DNA from: Rhizobacter sp. | GTDB lineage: Bacteria > Pseudomonadota > Gammaproteobacteria > Burkholderiales > Burkholderiaceae_C | Length of the DNA: 14,834 bases | Assembly: GCA_014380155.1 (NCBI GenBank) | Contig: JACMKJ010000279.1 | Span: 1 to 14,834 of the forward strand | Direction: 5' to 3' | Shown: in pieces, positions 1-7,608 of the stretch | How positions within the stretch are numbered: position 1 is the stretch's first letter | How the letters are laid out: each line of letters opens with the position of its first letter | Position numbers and translations under genes: made by a program | The notes under the pieces: generated by a model | The model's database searches: none | Told to the model about the DNA's origin: nothing | What the model saw: the letters and a program-made list of their open reading frames with translations, nothing else

Positions 1-1024
1 AGTCGTCGCTGATGTACTTGAAGACGCTGGCCTTGCCGAAGGCCATGGCGATGCCCAGCACGAACATCAGGATCGTGAAGGTGTAGACGTTCAGGCCGAT
101 GTGGAAGGTTTTGGGGCCGTTCACCGTGAGCACGGTGAAGTCGGTCTGCGGATAGCTCAGCAGGAACAGGCAGATCCAGCAGACCCACATGACCCACCAG
201 GTCACGCTGTGCGCGCCGTACTTGTCAGACAGCCAGCCGCCCACTGCGCGCAGCACGCCGCCGGGCAGCGAGAAGCAGGCCGCCAGCAAGGCCGCCGCGC
301 GGATATCGAGACCGAACTCGCCCACGTAGTACTGCACCATCCACAGGGAGAGCGCCACGTAGCCACCGAACACGATGCTGTAGTACTGGCAGTACTTGAG
401 CACCTTCGGATCCTTGAGCACCTTCATCTGGTCCATGAACGTCACGTTGCTCGGCACCAGGTGAGCCGGGTCGCTGTAGCTGAACATCCAGAACAGCACC
501 AGGGTGCCGAGCATGATGGCCGCGTACACCTGCGGCACCATGGCCCAGCCGAAGGCCACCAAAAGGGCCGGTGCCACGAACTTGTTGACGGCTGCGCCCG
601 AGTTGCCGGCGCCGTAGATGCCCATCGCAAAGCCTTGCTGGTTCTTGGGGAACCAGCGCGCCACATATGGCGTGCCCACCGAGAACGAGCCGCCGGCCAG
701 GCCGACGAACAGGCCAATCACGATGAAGTGCCAGTAGGCGGTGGCGTAGCTCATCATCCAGATGGCCGGCACGGTGCACGCCATCAACACGGCCATCACG
801 ATGCGCCCGCCGTAGCGGTCGGTCCAGATGCCCAGCGGCACACGGATCAGCGAACCGGTGAGTACCGGTGTGGCCATGAGCAGCCCGAATTCGGTGGAGT
901 TGAGCCCCAGCGTTTTCTTGATCGGGATGCCGATCACGCCGAACATCATCCACACCATGAAGCACACGGTGAATGCCAACGTACTGACGATCAGCACCGC
1001 CAGGCCCTGCCCTTTCTTGGTCAT
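1..1024 (-). CDS. narK: NarK-type nitrate/nitrite transporter (MFS), 3' end missing
   Basis: Inner-membrane major facilitator of the nitrate/nitrite porter family, expected to import nitrate or exchange it for nitrite during nitrate respiration. The first 341 residues are visible and the frame runs off the left edge without a stop. ATG at 1024-1022 follows a GAAGGAAGG ribosome site about 7 bases upstream. Visible features are a hydrophobic helix at residues 8-33, the MFS loop motif RVPLGIWTDRYGGR at 61-74, and the family's glycine-rich signature at about 105-145 (GLAGGSFSVGTPY, then FPKNQQGFAMGIYGAGNSG). The GIYGAGNSGAAVNKFVAP stretch resembles NarK1-type porters, as I recall them. The nitrate sensor pair narX-narL lies 3.5 kb away, which supports the role. 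narGHJI would be expected beyond the left edge but cannot be seen. Direction of transport (nitrate/proton symport or nitrate/nitrite antiport) cannot be decided here. Confidence 0.9.
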   Translation of the reverse strand, partial: MTKKGQGLAVLIVSTLAFTVCFMVWMMFGVIGIPIKKTLGLNSTEFGLLMATPVLTGSLIRVPLGIWTDRYGGRIVMAVLMACTVPAIWMMSYATAYWHFIVIGLFVGLAGGSFSVGTPYVARWFPKNQQGFAMGIYGAGNSGAAVNKFVAPALLVAFGWAMVPQVYAAIMLGTLVLFWMFSYSDPAHLVPSNVTFMDQMKVLKDPKVLKYCQYYSIVFGGYVALSLWMVQYYVGEFGLDIRAAALLAACFSLPGGVLRAVGGWLSDKYGAHSVTWWVMWVCWICLFLLSYPQTDFTVLTVNGPKTFHIGLNVYTFTILMFVLGIAMAFGKASVFKYISDD

Positions 1025-1138
1025 TCGAACCTTCCTTCGCTTTTCATCGAGCCACTGTAGAAAGCAGAAAGGTTCGGCGGCATCCCTCCGTCGGGGTCAG
1101 CGTGGCCTGCGAAAGAACTAGGCTTGGGCGGCGTGCCA

Positions 1139-1154
1139 TCGTTCTGAAGAACGA
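1139..1154. promoter_or_regulatory. Perfect 7-bp inverted repeat, candidate operator
   Basis: TCGTTCT-GA-AGAACGA is a perfect inverted repeat with a 2-bp centre in the divergent narK/tetR gap. Size and spacing suit a dimeric regulator such as the TetR-family protein encoded 90 bp away. It also covers position 1144, where narK transcription would start if the FNR-like site at 1179-1192 acted at -41.5. Function is inferred from symmetry and position only. Confidence 0.4.
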
Positions 1155-1178
1155 GGGGCACCGCAAAATGCTTCGCGC

Positions 1179-1192
1179 TTGCGCTGGATCAA
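1179..1192. promoter_or_regulatory. FNR/Anr-like box between narK and tetR
   Basis: TTGCGCTGGATCAA matches the FNR/Anr consensus TTGAT-N4-ATCAA at 8 of 10 fixed positions, with one perfect half-site. It lies 155 bp upstream of narK, a gene that FNR/Anr and NarL typically activate. No good -10 hexamer is visible at the class II distance toward narK, so transcription may start elsewhere or the site may be fortuitous. It lies in untranslated DNA if tetR starts at 1245. Confidence 0.4.
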
Positions 1193-1244
1193 GCTCGCGG
1201 GCGCAACGGCTATGCTCCGCTGCCCACAGAGGGACTTGCCTTCG

Positions 1245-1919
1245 ATGACAACCCGAACCACCCCGCCAGCCCCCGCGCGCGCCAAGCGCATGTCGCCCGA
1301 GGCCCGGCGCGAGCAGATCCTCGACAGCGCGGTCGTCTACATCGTCGAGCGCGGCCTGTCGACCTTCACACTGGAAAACGTGGCCGTGCAGGCCGGCGTG
1401 AGCAAGCCGCTGGTCTACAAATATTTCGCCAAGCGCGAAGACCTGCTCAAGGCCTTGCTGGAACGCGAATACGTGTACCTGGGCGCCCACCGGCTCGACG
1501 AGCTGCCCAAAGACGTGCCGCTGGAGCCCTTGATCCGCGCTTCCAACAAGCGTGCGTTCGACTATCTCTACGAGCGCGGCCCCATCATCCGGCTGCTGGC
1601 CAGCGACCGCGCGGTGGCGGGGCTGGTGCACGAGCGCGAGCGCGACGAGCGCAGCGCCATCACCGAGCACTTCATCAAGCGGCTGATGAAGGCCTATGGC
1701 GTGCCGAAAGACGTGGCGCTGATCTGCTCGGTGATGACGGTCAATGCGCCCATCCTGTCGTCGCGCGCACTCAAGCGAGCGGGTATCAGCGCCGAACGCG
1801 CCGCCCAGGTGTGGAGTGATTTCGCCATGGGCGGCTGGGCTGCACTGCAGGCGCACAACGACGCGGCTTCTTCAGAAGCCAAAGCCTCCAAGGCCAAGCG
1901 CCCCAGAGCCCGCAAATAG
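1245..1919 (+). CDS. TetR/AcrR-family transcriptional regulator
   Basis: One-component DNA-binding regulator of 224 residues, a normal TetR length. The N-terminal helix-turn-helix domain is at about residues 17-65: RREQILDSAVVYIVERG, then TLENVAVQAGVSKPLVYKYF, the classic recognition-helix pattern. The rest is a helical ligand-binding/dimerisation domain, with a basic Lys/Arg-rich tail. ATG at 1245 is preferred over an in-frame TTG at 1179 because the extra 22 residues are not TetR-like, the TTG falls on an FNR-like box, and an AGAGGGA ribosome site precedes 1245. It sits directly upstream of, and codirectional with, the amidohydrolase and serine hydrolase genes, so it probably controls them. 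The inducer is unknown. Inverted repeats at 1139-1154 and 1982-2003 are candidate operators. Confidence 0.9.
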   Translation: MTTRTTPPAPARAKRMSPEARREQILDSAVVYIVERGLSTFTLENVAVQAGVSKPLVYKYFAKREDLLKALLEREYVYLGAHRLDELPKDVPLEPLIRASNKRAFDYLYERGPIIRLLASDRAVAGLVHERERDERSAITEHFIKRLMKAYGVPKDVALICSVMTVNAPILSSRALKRAGISAERAAQVWSDFAMGGWAALQAHNDAASSEAKASKAKRPRARK

Positions 1920-1935
1920 CCGACCGGCTCTGTCC

Positions 1936-1976
1936 GGCAGGAGATTTCGCCGCCCTGCCCTCGGGTTCACCCTGAG
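1936..1976 (+). terminator. Two hairpins after tetR, possible terminator
   Basis: GGCAGG at 1936-1941 can pair with CCTGCC at 1954-1959. Directly after it, CTCGGG (1960-1965), a TTCA loop and CCC-T-GAG (1970-1976) form a six-pair stem with one bulged T. No T-run follows, so intrinsic termination would be weak. The hairpins may only separate tetR from the downstream promoter. Confidence 0.25.
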
Positions 1977-1981
1977 CCGCG

Positions 1982-2003
1982 CTATTACACAATAGTTATA
2001 CTA
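1982..2003 (+). promoter_or_regulatory. AT-rich promoter/operator region of the amidohydrolase gene
   Basis: An AT-rich island in otherwise GC-rich DNA, 53 bp before the start codon. It holds two abutting inverted repeats, CTATT-ACAC-AATAG (1982-1995) and TAGT-TAT-ACTA (1993-2003). The hexamer TATACT at 1997-2002 resembles a -10 element, but no -35 hexamer is visible at 16-18 bp. Repeats overlapping a -10 would suit repression by the neighbouring TetR protein. This is inference. Confidence 0.35.
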
Positions 2004-2055
2004 AGTTTTGCCCTCTGCCCCGGCAACCACCCCACTGCAGACCCAGGAGACATGC

Positions 2056-3213
2056 ATGACCTACGCCGCCAACCGTGAATATTGCGACGCCGACAGCCAC
2101 ATCATGGAAACCGTCGACTGGATCAGCCGACACACCGACCCGCATCTCCTGGCCAAGATGCCGCCGCTCAACCTGTCGAAGTCGGCCACCAACAGCCACG
2201 AGTTCATCAACGAAGAAGTTGCCAAGCAGAAGCTGCGCGCCGAGCGCGGCGAAACCGCCAGCGACGTGGTGCATGGCCTGAAAGGCTGGCGCGCCCACGG
2301 CGCCTTCGACAGCGCCGAGCGCAAGGTGGCGCTCGACGACCTGGGCTTCAAGCGGCAACTGGTGTTCTCCACCTTCTCGGCCGGCCAGTACCTGCAGCAC
2401 GAAGACATGGACGTGCGCTACGGCGGCGTGCGCGCGCACAACCGCGCCATGGCCGAGTTCTGCGGCGGTGACGAGCGGCTCATCGCGGTCGGTCAACTCT
2501 CGCTGGTCGACCCGAAGCGTTGTGTTGAAGAAATGAAAGAAGGCGTGCGCCTGGGCTGCGGCGCATTCTGGATTCCCGGCATGCCGGCGGGCGACAAATC
2601 ACCCGGCCACCCCGATCTCGACATCGTGTGGCAGGCCTTCTGCGACCTCGGTGTGCCCTTCATGCTGCACGTGGGCCCCAACAGCAAGACGAAGCTGCCC
2701 GAGTACGAACGCAACGGCAAGCCCAAGCCCAAAGACATCACCGGTGCCGAAGATGGCGAAAACCTGCGTGTGCGCGACTTCATGGTGCTGTCGATCGCGC
2801 CCCAGCAATTCCTCACCGCGCTGGTGTTCGATGGCGTGTTCGACCGTTTCCCCAAACTGCGCGGCGGCGTGATCGAGCTCGGCGCCGGTTGGGTGCCCGA
2901 GTTTTTGCGCATGCTCGACCTGAGCCAGCGCATCTTCAAGAAGGGTGACCCCACACTGGCCGCGATGCCGATGAAAGCGTCGGAATACATTCGCCGCGCG
3001 GTGAAGTTCACACCCTTCGCCGGCGAAGACGTGGGCCGCATGATCCGCGACGCCGGGCCAGAGTTGTTCCTGTTTTCCAGCGACTACCCTCACCCCGAAG
3101 GCACCGACGACCCCATCGGCCGCTTCGAGCGCACCTTCACCGGCATCGACGAAGCCGCCAAGGAGATGTTCTACAACACCAACTTTCAGGCGATGATGGC
3201 CGTGCCAGCCTGA
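2056..3213 (+). CDS. Amidohydrolase-2 family metal-dependent hydrolase (COG2159 type)
   Basis: Predicted TIM-barrel hydrolase or decarboxylase of the amidohydrolase-2 family, 385 residues and cytoplasmic. Metal-site candidates are the N-terminal DADSHIME (D11, D13, H15, E18), the strand FMLHVGP with H205, the ELGAGW region with E274, and the C-terminal FSSDYPHPEG with D343 and H346, a hallmark of this family. ATG at 2056 is chosen because AGGAGA ends 5 bases upstream; an in-frame ATG at 2008 lacks a ribosome site and adds 16 residues without family character. Members act on varied substrates, including aromatic carboxylates, lactones and amides, so the substrate cannot be named. It lies between a TetR regulator and a beta-lactamase-fold hydrolase, 44 bp before the latter, probably as one transcript. 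Confidence 0.85.
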   Translation: MTYAANREYCDADSHIMETVDWISRHTDPHLLAKMPPLNLSKSATNSHEFINEEVAKQKLRAERGETASDVVHGLKGWRAHGAFDSAERKVALDDLGFKRQLVFSTFSAGQYLQHEDMDVRYGGVRAHNRAMAEFCGGDERLIAVGQLSLVDPKRCVEEMKEGVRLGCGAFWIPGMPAGDKSPGHPDLDIVWQAFCDLGVPFMLHVGPNSKTKLPEYERNGKPKPKDITGAEDGENLRVRDFMVLSIAPQQFLTALVFDGVFDRFPKLRGGVIELGAGWVPEFLRMLDLSQRIFKKGDPTLAAMPMKASEYIRRAVKFTPFAGEDVGRMIRDAGPELFLFSSDYPHPEGTDDPIGRFERTFTGIDEAAKEMFYNTNFQAMMAVPA

Positions 3214-3257
3214 GGCTGTCTCTAACCCCCTGAACTTCACCGCCTTCTAGGATCACC

Positions 3258-4472
3258 ATGACCGGCCTGCTGACCGACCGCCTGCAACGCATCACCACCC
3301 ACCTTCAAGAGCACTACATCACGCCAGGCAAGCTGGTCGGCTGCCAGACCCTGGTGGCCCAACACGGCAAAGTGGCGTACAGCAGCGCGCTCGGCCGCAT
3401 GGACCGCGAGCGCGACAAGCCGATGCGCGAAGACACCATCTTCCGCATCTACTCGATGACCAAGCCGATCACCTCGGTGGCGTTGATGAGCTTGTACGAG
3501 CAGGGGCACTTTCAGCTCAACGACCCGGTGAGCAAGGTGATTCCCGAGTGGCGCGACCAGCAGGTCTATGTGTCGGGCGATGCGCACTCCATGCAAACCA
3601 AGGCGCCCGCTCGCCCGGTGACGTTTCGCCATGTGCTGAACCACAGCGGCGGCCTCACCTACGGCGGTGGGCTCAACCCACCCGGCAGCCCCGTGCACCC
3701 GGTGGACGCGGTCTACGCCAAACTCGGACTCGCCCGCGGCGGGCGCGAAGACCTGGCCACCTTCGTGCGCAAGATGGGCCAGGTGCCGCTGCGCTACGAG
3801 CCGGGCGAGCGCTGGATGTATTCGTTCTCGACCGACGTGTGCGGCTACCTGGTGCAGGCCTTGTCGGGCATGCCGTTCGAAGACTATCTGCAAAAGCACA
3901 TCTTCGATCCGCTGGGCATGAGGGACACCGCCTTCAGCATCGCGCCCGACAAGATCGACCGCTTCGCCGCGAATTACGTGCGCAAGGAAGACAAGACCCT
4001 CGCGGTCATGGACGACCCGCACAAGAGCACGTATGCCAAGCCGCCCGTCTTCGTGTCGGGCGGCGGCGGGCTGGTGAGCACCATGGCCGACTACCACCGC
4101 TTCTGCGAGATGCTGCGCCGTGGCGGCGAGCTCGACGGTGCGCGCATCCTCGGCCCCCGCACGCTCAGGCTGATGGCGCAAAACCACCTGCCCGGCGGGC
4201 GCGACCTCACGCAGCTGGCTCTGGGTTCGTTCTCTGAAACCGCCAACGAAGGCATCGGCTTCGGGTTGGGCTTTGCCACCACCCTCGGCGAAGTTGCCGC
4301 CGGCGGTTATGGCGCGGGCGACTTTTACTGGGGCGGCATGGCCTCCACCATCTTCTGGGTCGACCCGGTCGAAGACCTGGTGGTGATCTTCATGACGCAG
4401 CTGGTGCCCTCGGGCACCTTCAACATCCGCAGCCAGCTCAAGAGCCTGATCTATTCGGCCCTGGTCGACTGA
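3258..4472 (+). CDS. Beta-lactamase-fold serine hydrolase (class C-like/esterase)
   Basis: Serine hydrolase of 404 residues in the beta-lactamase (class C/EstB-like) family. The nucleophile motif SxxK is S66-M-T-K69 in IYSMTKP. The second catalytic motif is probably at Y188 (MYSFSTDVCGYL), and the third element is WGG followed by MASTIFWVDP near residues 358-370. No signal peptide is visible, so the enzyme is probably cytoplasmic, which argues for an esterase, lactonase or peptidase role rather than antibiotic resistance. ATG at 3258 follows AGGA by 5 bases. The gap of 44 bp after the amidohydrolase gene and the shared strand suggest an operon under the upstream TetR regulator. The gene converges on narL with a 7-bp gap. 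Substrate unknown. Confidence 0.85.
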   Translation: MTGLLTDRLQRITTHLQEHYITPGKLVGCQTLVAQHGKVAYSSALGRMDRERDKPMREDTIFRIYSMTKPITSVALMSLYEQGHFQLNDPVSKVIPEWRDQQVYVSGDAHSMQTKAPARPVTFRHVLNHSGGLTYGGGLNPPGSPVHPVDAVYAKLGLARGGREDLATFVRKMGQVPLRYEPGERWMYSFSTDVCGYLVQALSGMPFEDYLQKHIFDPLGMRDTAFSIAPDKIDRFAANYVRKEDKTLAVMDDPHKSTYAKPPVFVSGGGGLVSTMADYHRFCEMLRRGGELDGARILGPRTLRLMAQNHLPGGRDLTQLALGSFSETANEGIGFGLGFATTLGEVAAGGYGAGDFYWGGMASTIFWVDPVEDLVVIFMTQLVPSGTFNIRSQLKSLIYSALVD

Positions 4473-4479
4473 CTGAGCG

Positions 4480-5145
4480 TCAAACGCCCATGCCGTGCGC
4501 AGCGGCGATCACGGCGGCATTGACGCGTGAGCCCACATCGAGCTTGCGCAGCACATGCTGCACGTGGATTTTCACGGTGGTCTCGGCAATGCCGAGGTCG
4601 CGTGCGATCTCCTTGTTGCTGGCGCCGCAGGCAATGCCACGCAAGATGTCGCGCTCACGTGGAGACAACTGCGCCAGCGGAGAAACGGCTTCTGTCACCG
4701 CGGGTGCGGCCATGCCCCGATAGGCGGCTATCAGCTTGCCCGTCATTTCGGGCGCCACCGTGCTTTCGCCTCGCATGACCCGCCGGATGGCCTGGGCCAG
4801 CGCGTCACCTTCGATGGTTTTGAGCAGGTAGCCGCTCGCGCCGGCGTTGAGCGCTGCGGCCAGGTCGCGCTCGTCTTCGCTCACCGTCAGCATCACCACA
4901 CGCGCCGCTGGCGCGGCTTCGCGCAAGGCCGGCAGCACGTCCACGCCGTTGACGCCGGGCAAGTGGTTGTCGAGCAGGATCACGTCGGGCTGAAGCTCTT
5001 GCGCACGGCGCAGCGCCTCGCCAGCGTCGGCGGCGTCGCCCACCGTCTGGAACTGCGGCTCGCGCGACAGCAAGGCAATCAGGCCACGGCGAAACAGCGT
5101 GTGGTCGTCGACCACCAGAATGCGAATCGGTGTTTCCTGGTTCAT
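4480..5145 (-). CDS. narL: NarL-type nitrate/nitrite response regulator
   Basis: Response regulator of 221 residues, partner of the adjacent NarX. The receiver domain (about 7-125) has the acidic pair D13-D14, phosphoacceptor D59 in VILLDNHLPG, T87 and K109. The LuxR/NarL-type helix-turn-helix (about 157-221) contains LSPRERDILRGIACG and ETTVKIHVQHVLRKL, followed by SRVNAAV, close to NarL. Its ATG overlaps the narX stop in an ATGA, so translation is coupled; a GGAG lies about 11 bases upstream inside narX. When phosphorylated in response to nitrate or nitrite, NarL family members activate nitrate respiration genes such as narK and narG and repress alternatives. No convincing NarL heptamer pair was found in this window, so local targets are unproven. 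Confidence 0.9.
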   Translation of the reverse strand: MNQETPIRILVVDDHTLFRRGLIALLSREPQFQTVGDAADAGEALRRAQELQPDVILLDNHLPGVNGVDVLPALREAAPAARVVMLTVSEDERDLAAALNAGASGYLLKTIEGDALAQAIRRVMRGESTVAPEMTGKLIAAYRGMAAPAVTEAVSPLAQLSPRERDILRGIACGASNKEIARDLGIAETTVKIHVQHVLRKLDVGSRVNAAVIAAAHGMGV

Positions 5146-7046
5146 GGCGTGGCGAACTCCAGCGCCGACAAGGGCTGTGGCGCTGCCGCCAATGCGGGCA
5201 GGCTCAGCGTGACCGCAGTCCCGCCGCCCGGGCGCGAAGCCACGTGCAACTCCGCCCCGATGCGCTGGGCGCGCTCGCTCATGATGCGCAGGCCCACATG
5301 GGTCTCGCCACCGCTCGGGCCGTCGGTGGCAAAACCGCGCCCGTCATCACGCACCTCGAAGCGCCAAGCCGGGTGCTGCTGCACGTCGAGCCACACCTGG
5401 CTGGCCTGCGCATGCTTGCGCACGTTTGACAAGGCCTCCTGCACGATGTGCAGCACCTGCACCTGCAGGTCGGGTGACAAGGGCATGCCATTGCCATGCA
5501 TGGCCAAATGGGTGTGGATGCCGCTCTGGTGTTCGAACTTGCGAAGCGTGGTGGCCAACGCAGGCTCGATGTCTTCGGTGTTGGTGCGGGTGCGAAAGTG
5601 CATCAACAGCTCGCGCACGTCGCCGTAGCTTTCACGCACGCCGACGTCGATCTCGGCCAGTGTCTTGTCCACCGAGACCTTGTCACCGCTGGCCAGCGCA
5701 TCACGCATCAGCTGCACCTGGATCTTCAGGAACGCGAGCGACTGCGCGATCGAGTCGTGCAACTCGCGTGCGATGAAGGTGCGCTCCTGGGCCACCGCAG
5801 CCTCTTTGGCGAGCGCGCTCAGGCGCAGGTTTTCCATGCCGGAGGCCAGGTGCGCCGTCAGGGCCTCCAGCAGTGAGCGTTCGGCTTCAGACGGTGTGAC
5901 GAGTGCGTGATAAAACAAATTCAACTCGCCCATCAAACGCTCATGCAGGCGAATAGGCACCGAGACCACCGCTTCATAGCCCGCATGCGCGCAGTGCTTC
6001 ATGGCAGACAACTTCATGCTGCGAATGGGGATCACCCGGGTGCCGTTGGGCGCCTCGGGCGCGCCGCAGTGGCAGTCGCCCGCCATCACGCACAACTCGC
6101 CTTCGCGCATGGCCTCGGGCAGGCCCAGGCTCGCCAGCAGCAGGTAGCGGCGGTTGGATTCGTCAGACCAGCGCAGCGCCACGCCGTCGGCGTGCGCCAC
6201 GCGGCCCACGCGCTGTGTGAAGCCGTCGGCCAGCTCTTGCAGGCTGGTGGCGTTGGCGACCAGGTTGGTCACGTCGTACAGCGCTTCCATGCGTTCGCGC
6301 TTTTCTTCGAGCAAGGCGGTCTTCTCGGCCACCTTGGCCTCCAGCCCGCGGTACATCGACTGCAGGTGTTCGGCCATGCGGTTGAAGCCCTCGGCGAGCG
6401 CGCCGAACTCGTCGCTGCGCTGCAAGTCGACGCGGGCGCTGAAATCTCCATGCTTGATCTCGTCGGTGGCGTTTTTTAGCAACCGCACCGGTTCAAGCAC
6501 CAGCACGTAGCCGATGTACAGCAACACCGACGCGCCCAGTACCGCGAGCGCCATGGCAGCGAGTTCCAGCAGATGCAACTGACGTGTCCAGTGCGACATG
6601 GTGGCTTCGATCACAGACACGAAGGCGTCGATGTGCTCGCTGAAGCGGGCCGCCTCTTCAGGCAGGACCTGCACCGAGCTCATCGGCACACGCGTCCAAC
6701 GTTGCTGAAAGGCCGCCCAGTCGTTCTCGACGCTGGCAAAGCGTGCGTGAACCTCGTCGTCCCAGGGCACGAACAGCGGCCTTTCGGGGTCGCCCTGGCG
6801 CAGCATGGCAAGGCTCGCATCGAAGGATTCAATCTGACGCGCGAGCGCCTGCGTGTCGCCCGTGCTCACCGAGAGAGACATGCGGTACGCCTGCATGCGC
6901 ATGCGCCCGGCTTCGTTCACGGCCGCGGCCCCACCGTCGAGCTGCCACGACACCCACAAGGTCAAGGCCATCAGCAGCAGCGACACCAGCAGGAACGGTG
7001 TGGCCGCGAGCGCAAGGCGTGCCCCGAGGCTCCAGTGCTTGTTCAT
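5142..7046 (-). CDS. narX: NarX-type nitrate/nitrite sensor histidine kinase
   Basis: Membrane sensor kinase of 634 residues from ATG at 7046. In order: transmembrane helix (about 11-33); periplasmic helices opening with the nitrate-binding P-box (NEAGRMRMQAYRM, about 44-56); second helix (about 160-184); HAMP linker (about 185-236); coiled coil; a GAF-like module with cysteines C319, C325, C327 and C352; the HisKA_3 dimerisation helix with phosphoacceptor H430 in ARELHDSIAQSL; and an ATPase domain with EALSNVRKHAQAS and DDGRGF. The P-box and H-box identify the NarX/NarQ family. A GTG at 7109 would extend the protein by 21 residues, but that segment spans the FNR-like box at 7080-7093 and precedes the natural N-terminal helix, so 7046 is preferred, although its ribosome site is weak. 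It forms an operon with narL (4-bp overlap). Confidence 0.92.
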   Translation of the reverse strand: MNKHWSLGARLALAATPFLLVSLLLMALTLWVSWQLDGGAAAVNEAGRMRMQAYRMSLSVSTGDTQALARQIESFDASLAMLRQGDPERPLFVPWDDEVHARFASVENDWAAFQQRWTRVPMSSVQVLPEEAARFSEHIDAFVSVIEATMSHWTRQLHLLELAAMALAVLGASVLLYIGYVLVLEPVRLLKNATDEIKHGDFSARVDLQRSDEFGALAEGFNRMAEHLQSMYRGLEAKVAEKTALLEEKRERMEALYDVTNLVANATSLQELADGFTQRVGRVAHADGVALRWSDESNRRYLLLASLGLPEAMREGELCVMAGDCHCGAPEAPNGTRVIPIRSMKLSAMKHCAHAGYEAVVSVPIRLHERLMGELNLFYHALVTPSEAERSLLEALTAHLASGMENLRLSALAKEAAVAQERTFIARELHDSIAQSLAFLKIQVQLMRDALASGDKVSVDKTLAEIDVGVRESYGDVRELLMHFRTRTNTEDIEPALATTLRKFEHQSGIHTHLAMHGNGMPLSPDLQVQVLHIVQEALSNVRKHAQASQVWLDVQQHPAWRFEVRDDGRGFATDGPSGGETHVGLRIMSERAQRIGAELHVASRPGGGTAVTLSLPALAAAPQPLSALEFATP

Positions 7047-7079
7047 GGGCGCACTGTATTCAGGTAGGCGCTGCGGCGC

Positions 7080-7093
7080 TTGATGCAAGTCAA
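7080..7093 (+). promoter_or_regulatory. FNR/Anr-like box upstream of the first USP gene
   Basis: TTGATGCAAGTCAA matches TTGAT-N4-ATCAA at 9 of 10 fixed positions and extends to a CTTGA/TCAAG palindrome. Its centre (7086.5) lies 80 bp before the USP start at 7167. A TACCGT at 7115-7120 is near the class II -10 position; a better-looking TAAACT at 7129-7134 would put the box near -54. It is too close to the narX start to serve that gene at -41.5, so it most likely drives the USP genes. Confidence 0.65.
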
Positions 7094-7166
7094 GCCGCAG
7101 GGCACCCACCCCTGTACCGTCGGAAGCCTAAACTGTGATTCACCCCCACTACAGAGGCGCAGCGCC

Positions 7167-7589
7167 ATGAAAATCCTGTTGGCTGTCGACGGCAGTTCCT
7201 ACACCAAACGCATGCTGGCCTACTTGGCCACGCACCATGAGCTGATCACCCCCAGCAGTGAATTCAGCGTGATCACCGCGGTGACGTCGGTTCCACCTCA
7301 CGTCACAGGTTTCATCGACAAGGCCACCCTGCAGCAGTACTACCACGATGAAGCCGAGGCCGTGCTCAAACCGGTGCGTGCCTTCGCTGAACAGAACAAG
7401 TGGAAGCCAACGTTCATCTCCAGCGTGGGCAACGCGGCCGACATGATCGCCAAGGCCGCCACCGAGGGCAAGTTTGACTTGCTCATCATGGGTTCGCACG
7501 GGCACTCTGCGCTGGGCTCGCTGGTCATGGGCTCGGTTACCTCGCGCGTGATGGCGAAATGCGGCACGCCGGTCTTGATCGTGCGATAG
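7167..7589 (+). CDS. Universal stress protein, single domain, ATP-binding type
   Basis: Cytoplasmic universal stress protein of 140 residues, the usual length of one UspA domain. It begins MKILLAVDGSSYTKRML, the standard first strand and helix with the D8-G9-S10 nucleotide contact. It ends with the ATP-binding motif G-x2-G-x9-G-S (G109-SHG112, then G122-S123) and the last strand TPVLIVR. An intact motif suggests it binds ATP, as FeS- and oxygen-stress-linked USPs often do. ATG at 7167 is preceded by GAGG 9 bases upstream; the frame opens earlier, but that part is not USP-like. It is divergent from narX and has an FNR-like site at 7080-7093, so induction under low oxygen is likely. It is first in a run of three USP genes. 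Confidence 0.9.
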   Translation: MKILLAVDGSSYTKRMLAYLATHHELITPSSEFSVITAVTSVPPHVTGFIDKATLQQYYHDEAEAVLKPVRAFAEQNKWKPTFISSVGNAADMIAKAATEGKFDLLIMGSHGHSALGSLVMGSVTSRVMAKCGTPVLIVR

Positions 7590-7608
7590 CCAATCACCCC
7601 ACCACCAC

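Noticed and set aside
101..1060. Plus-strand open frame of 319 codons
   Set aside because: Antisense to narK, which has the NNP signatures; the frame is His- and Glu-rich without motifs.
3258..4472. Antibiotic-resistance beta-lactamase
   Set aside because: No signal peptide is visible and the length and context fit an esterase-type family member; SxxK alone does not imply antibiotic hydrolysis.
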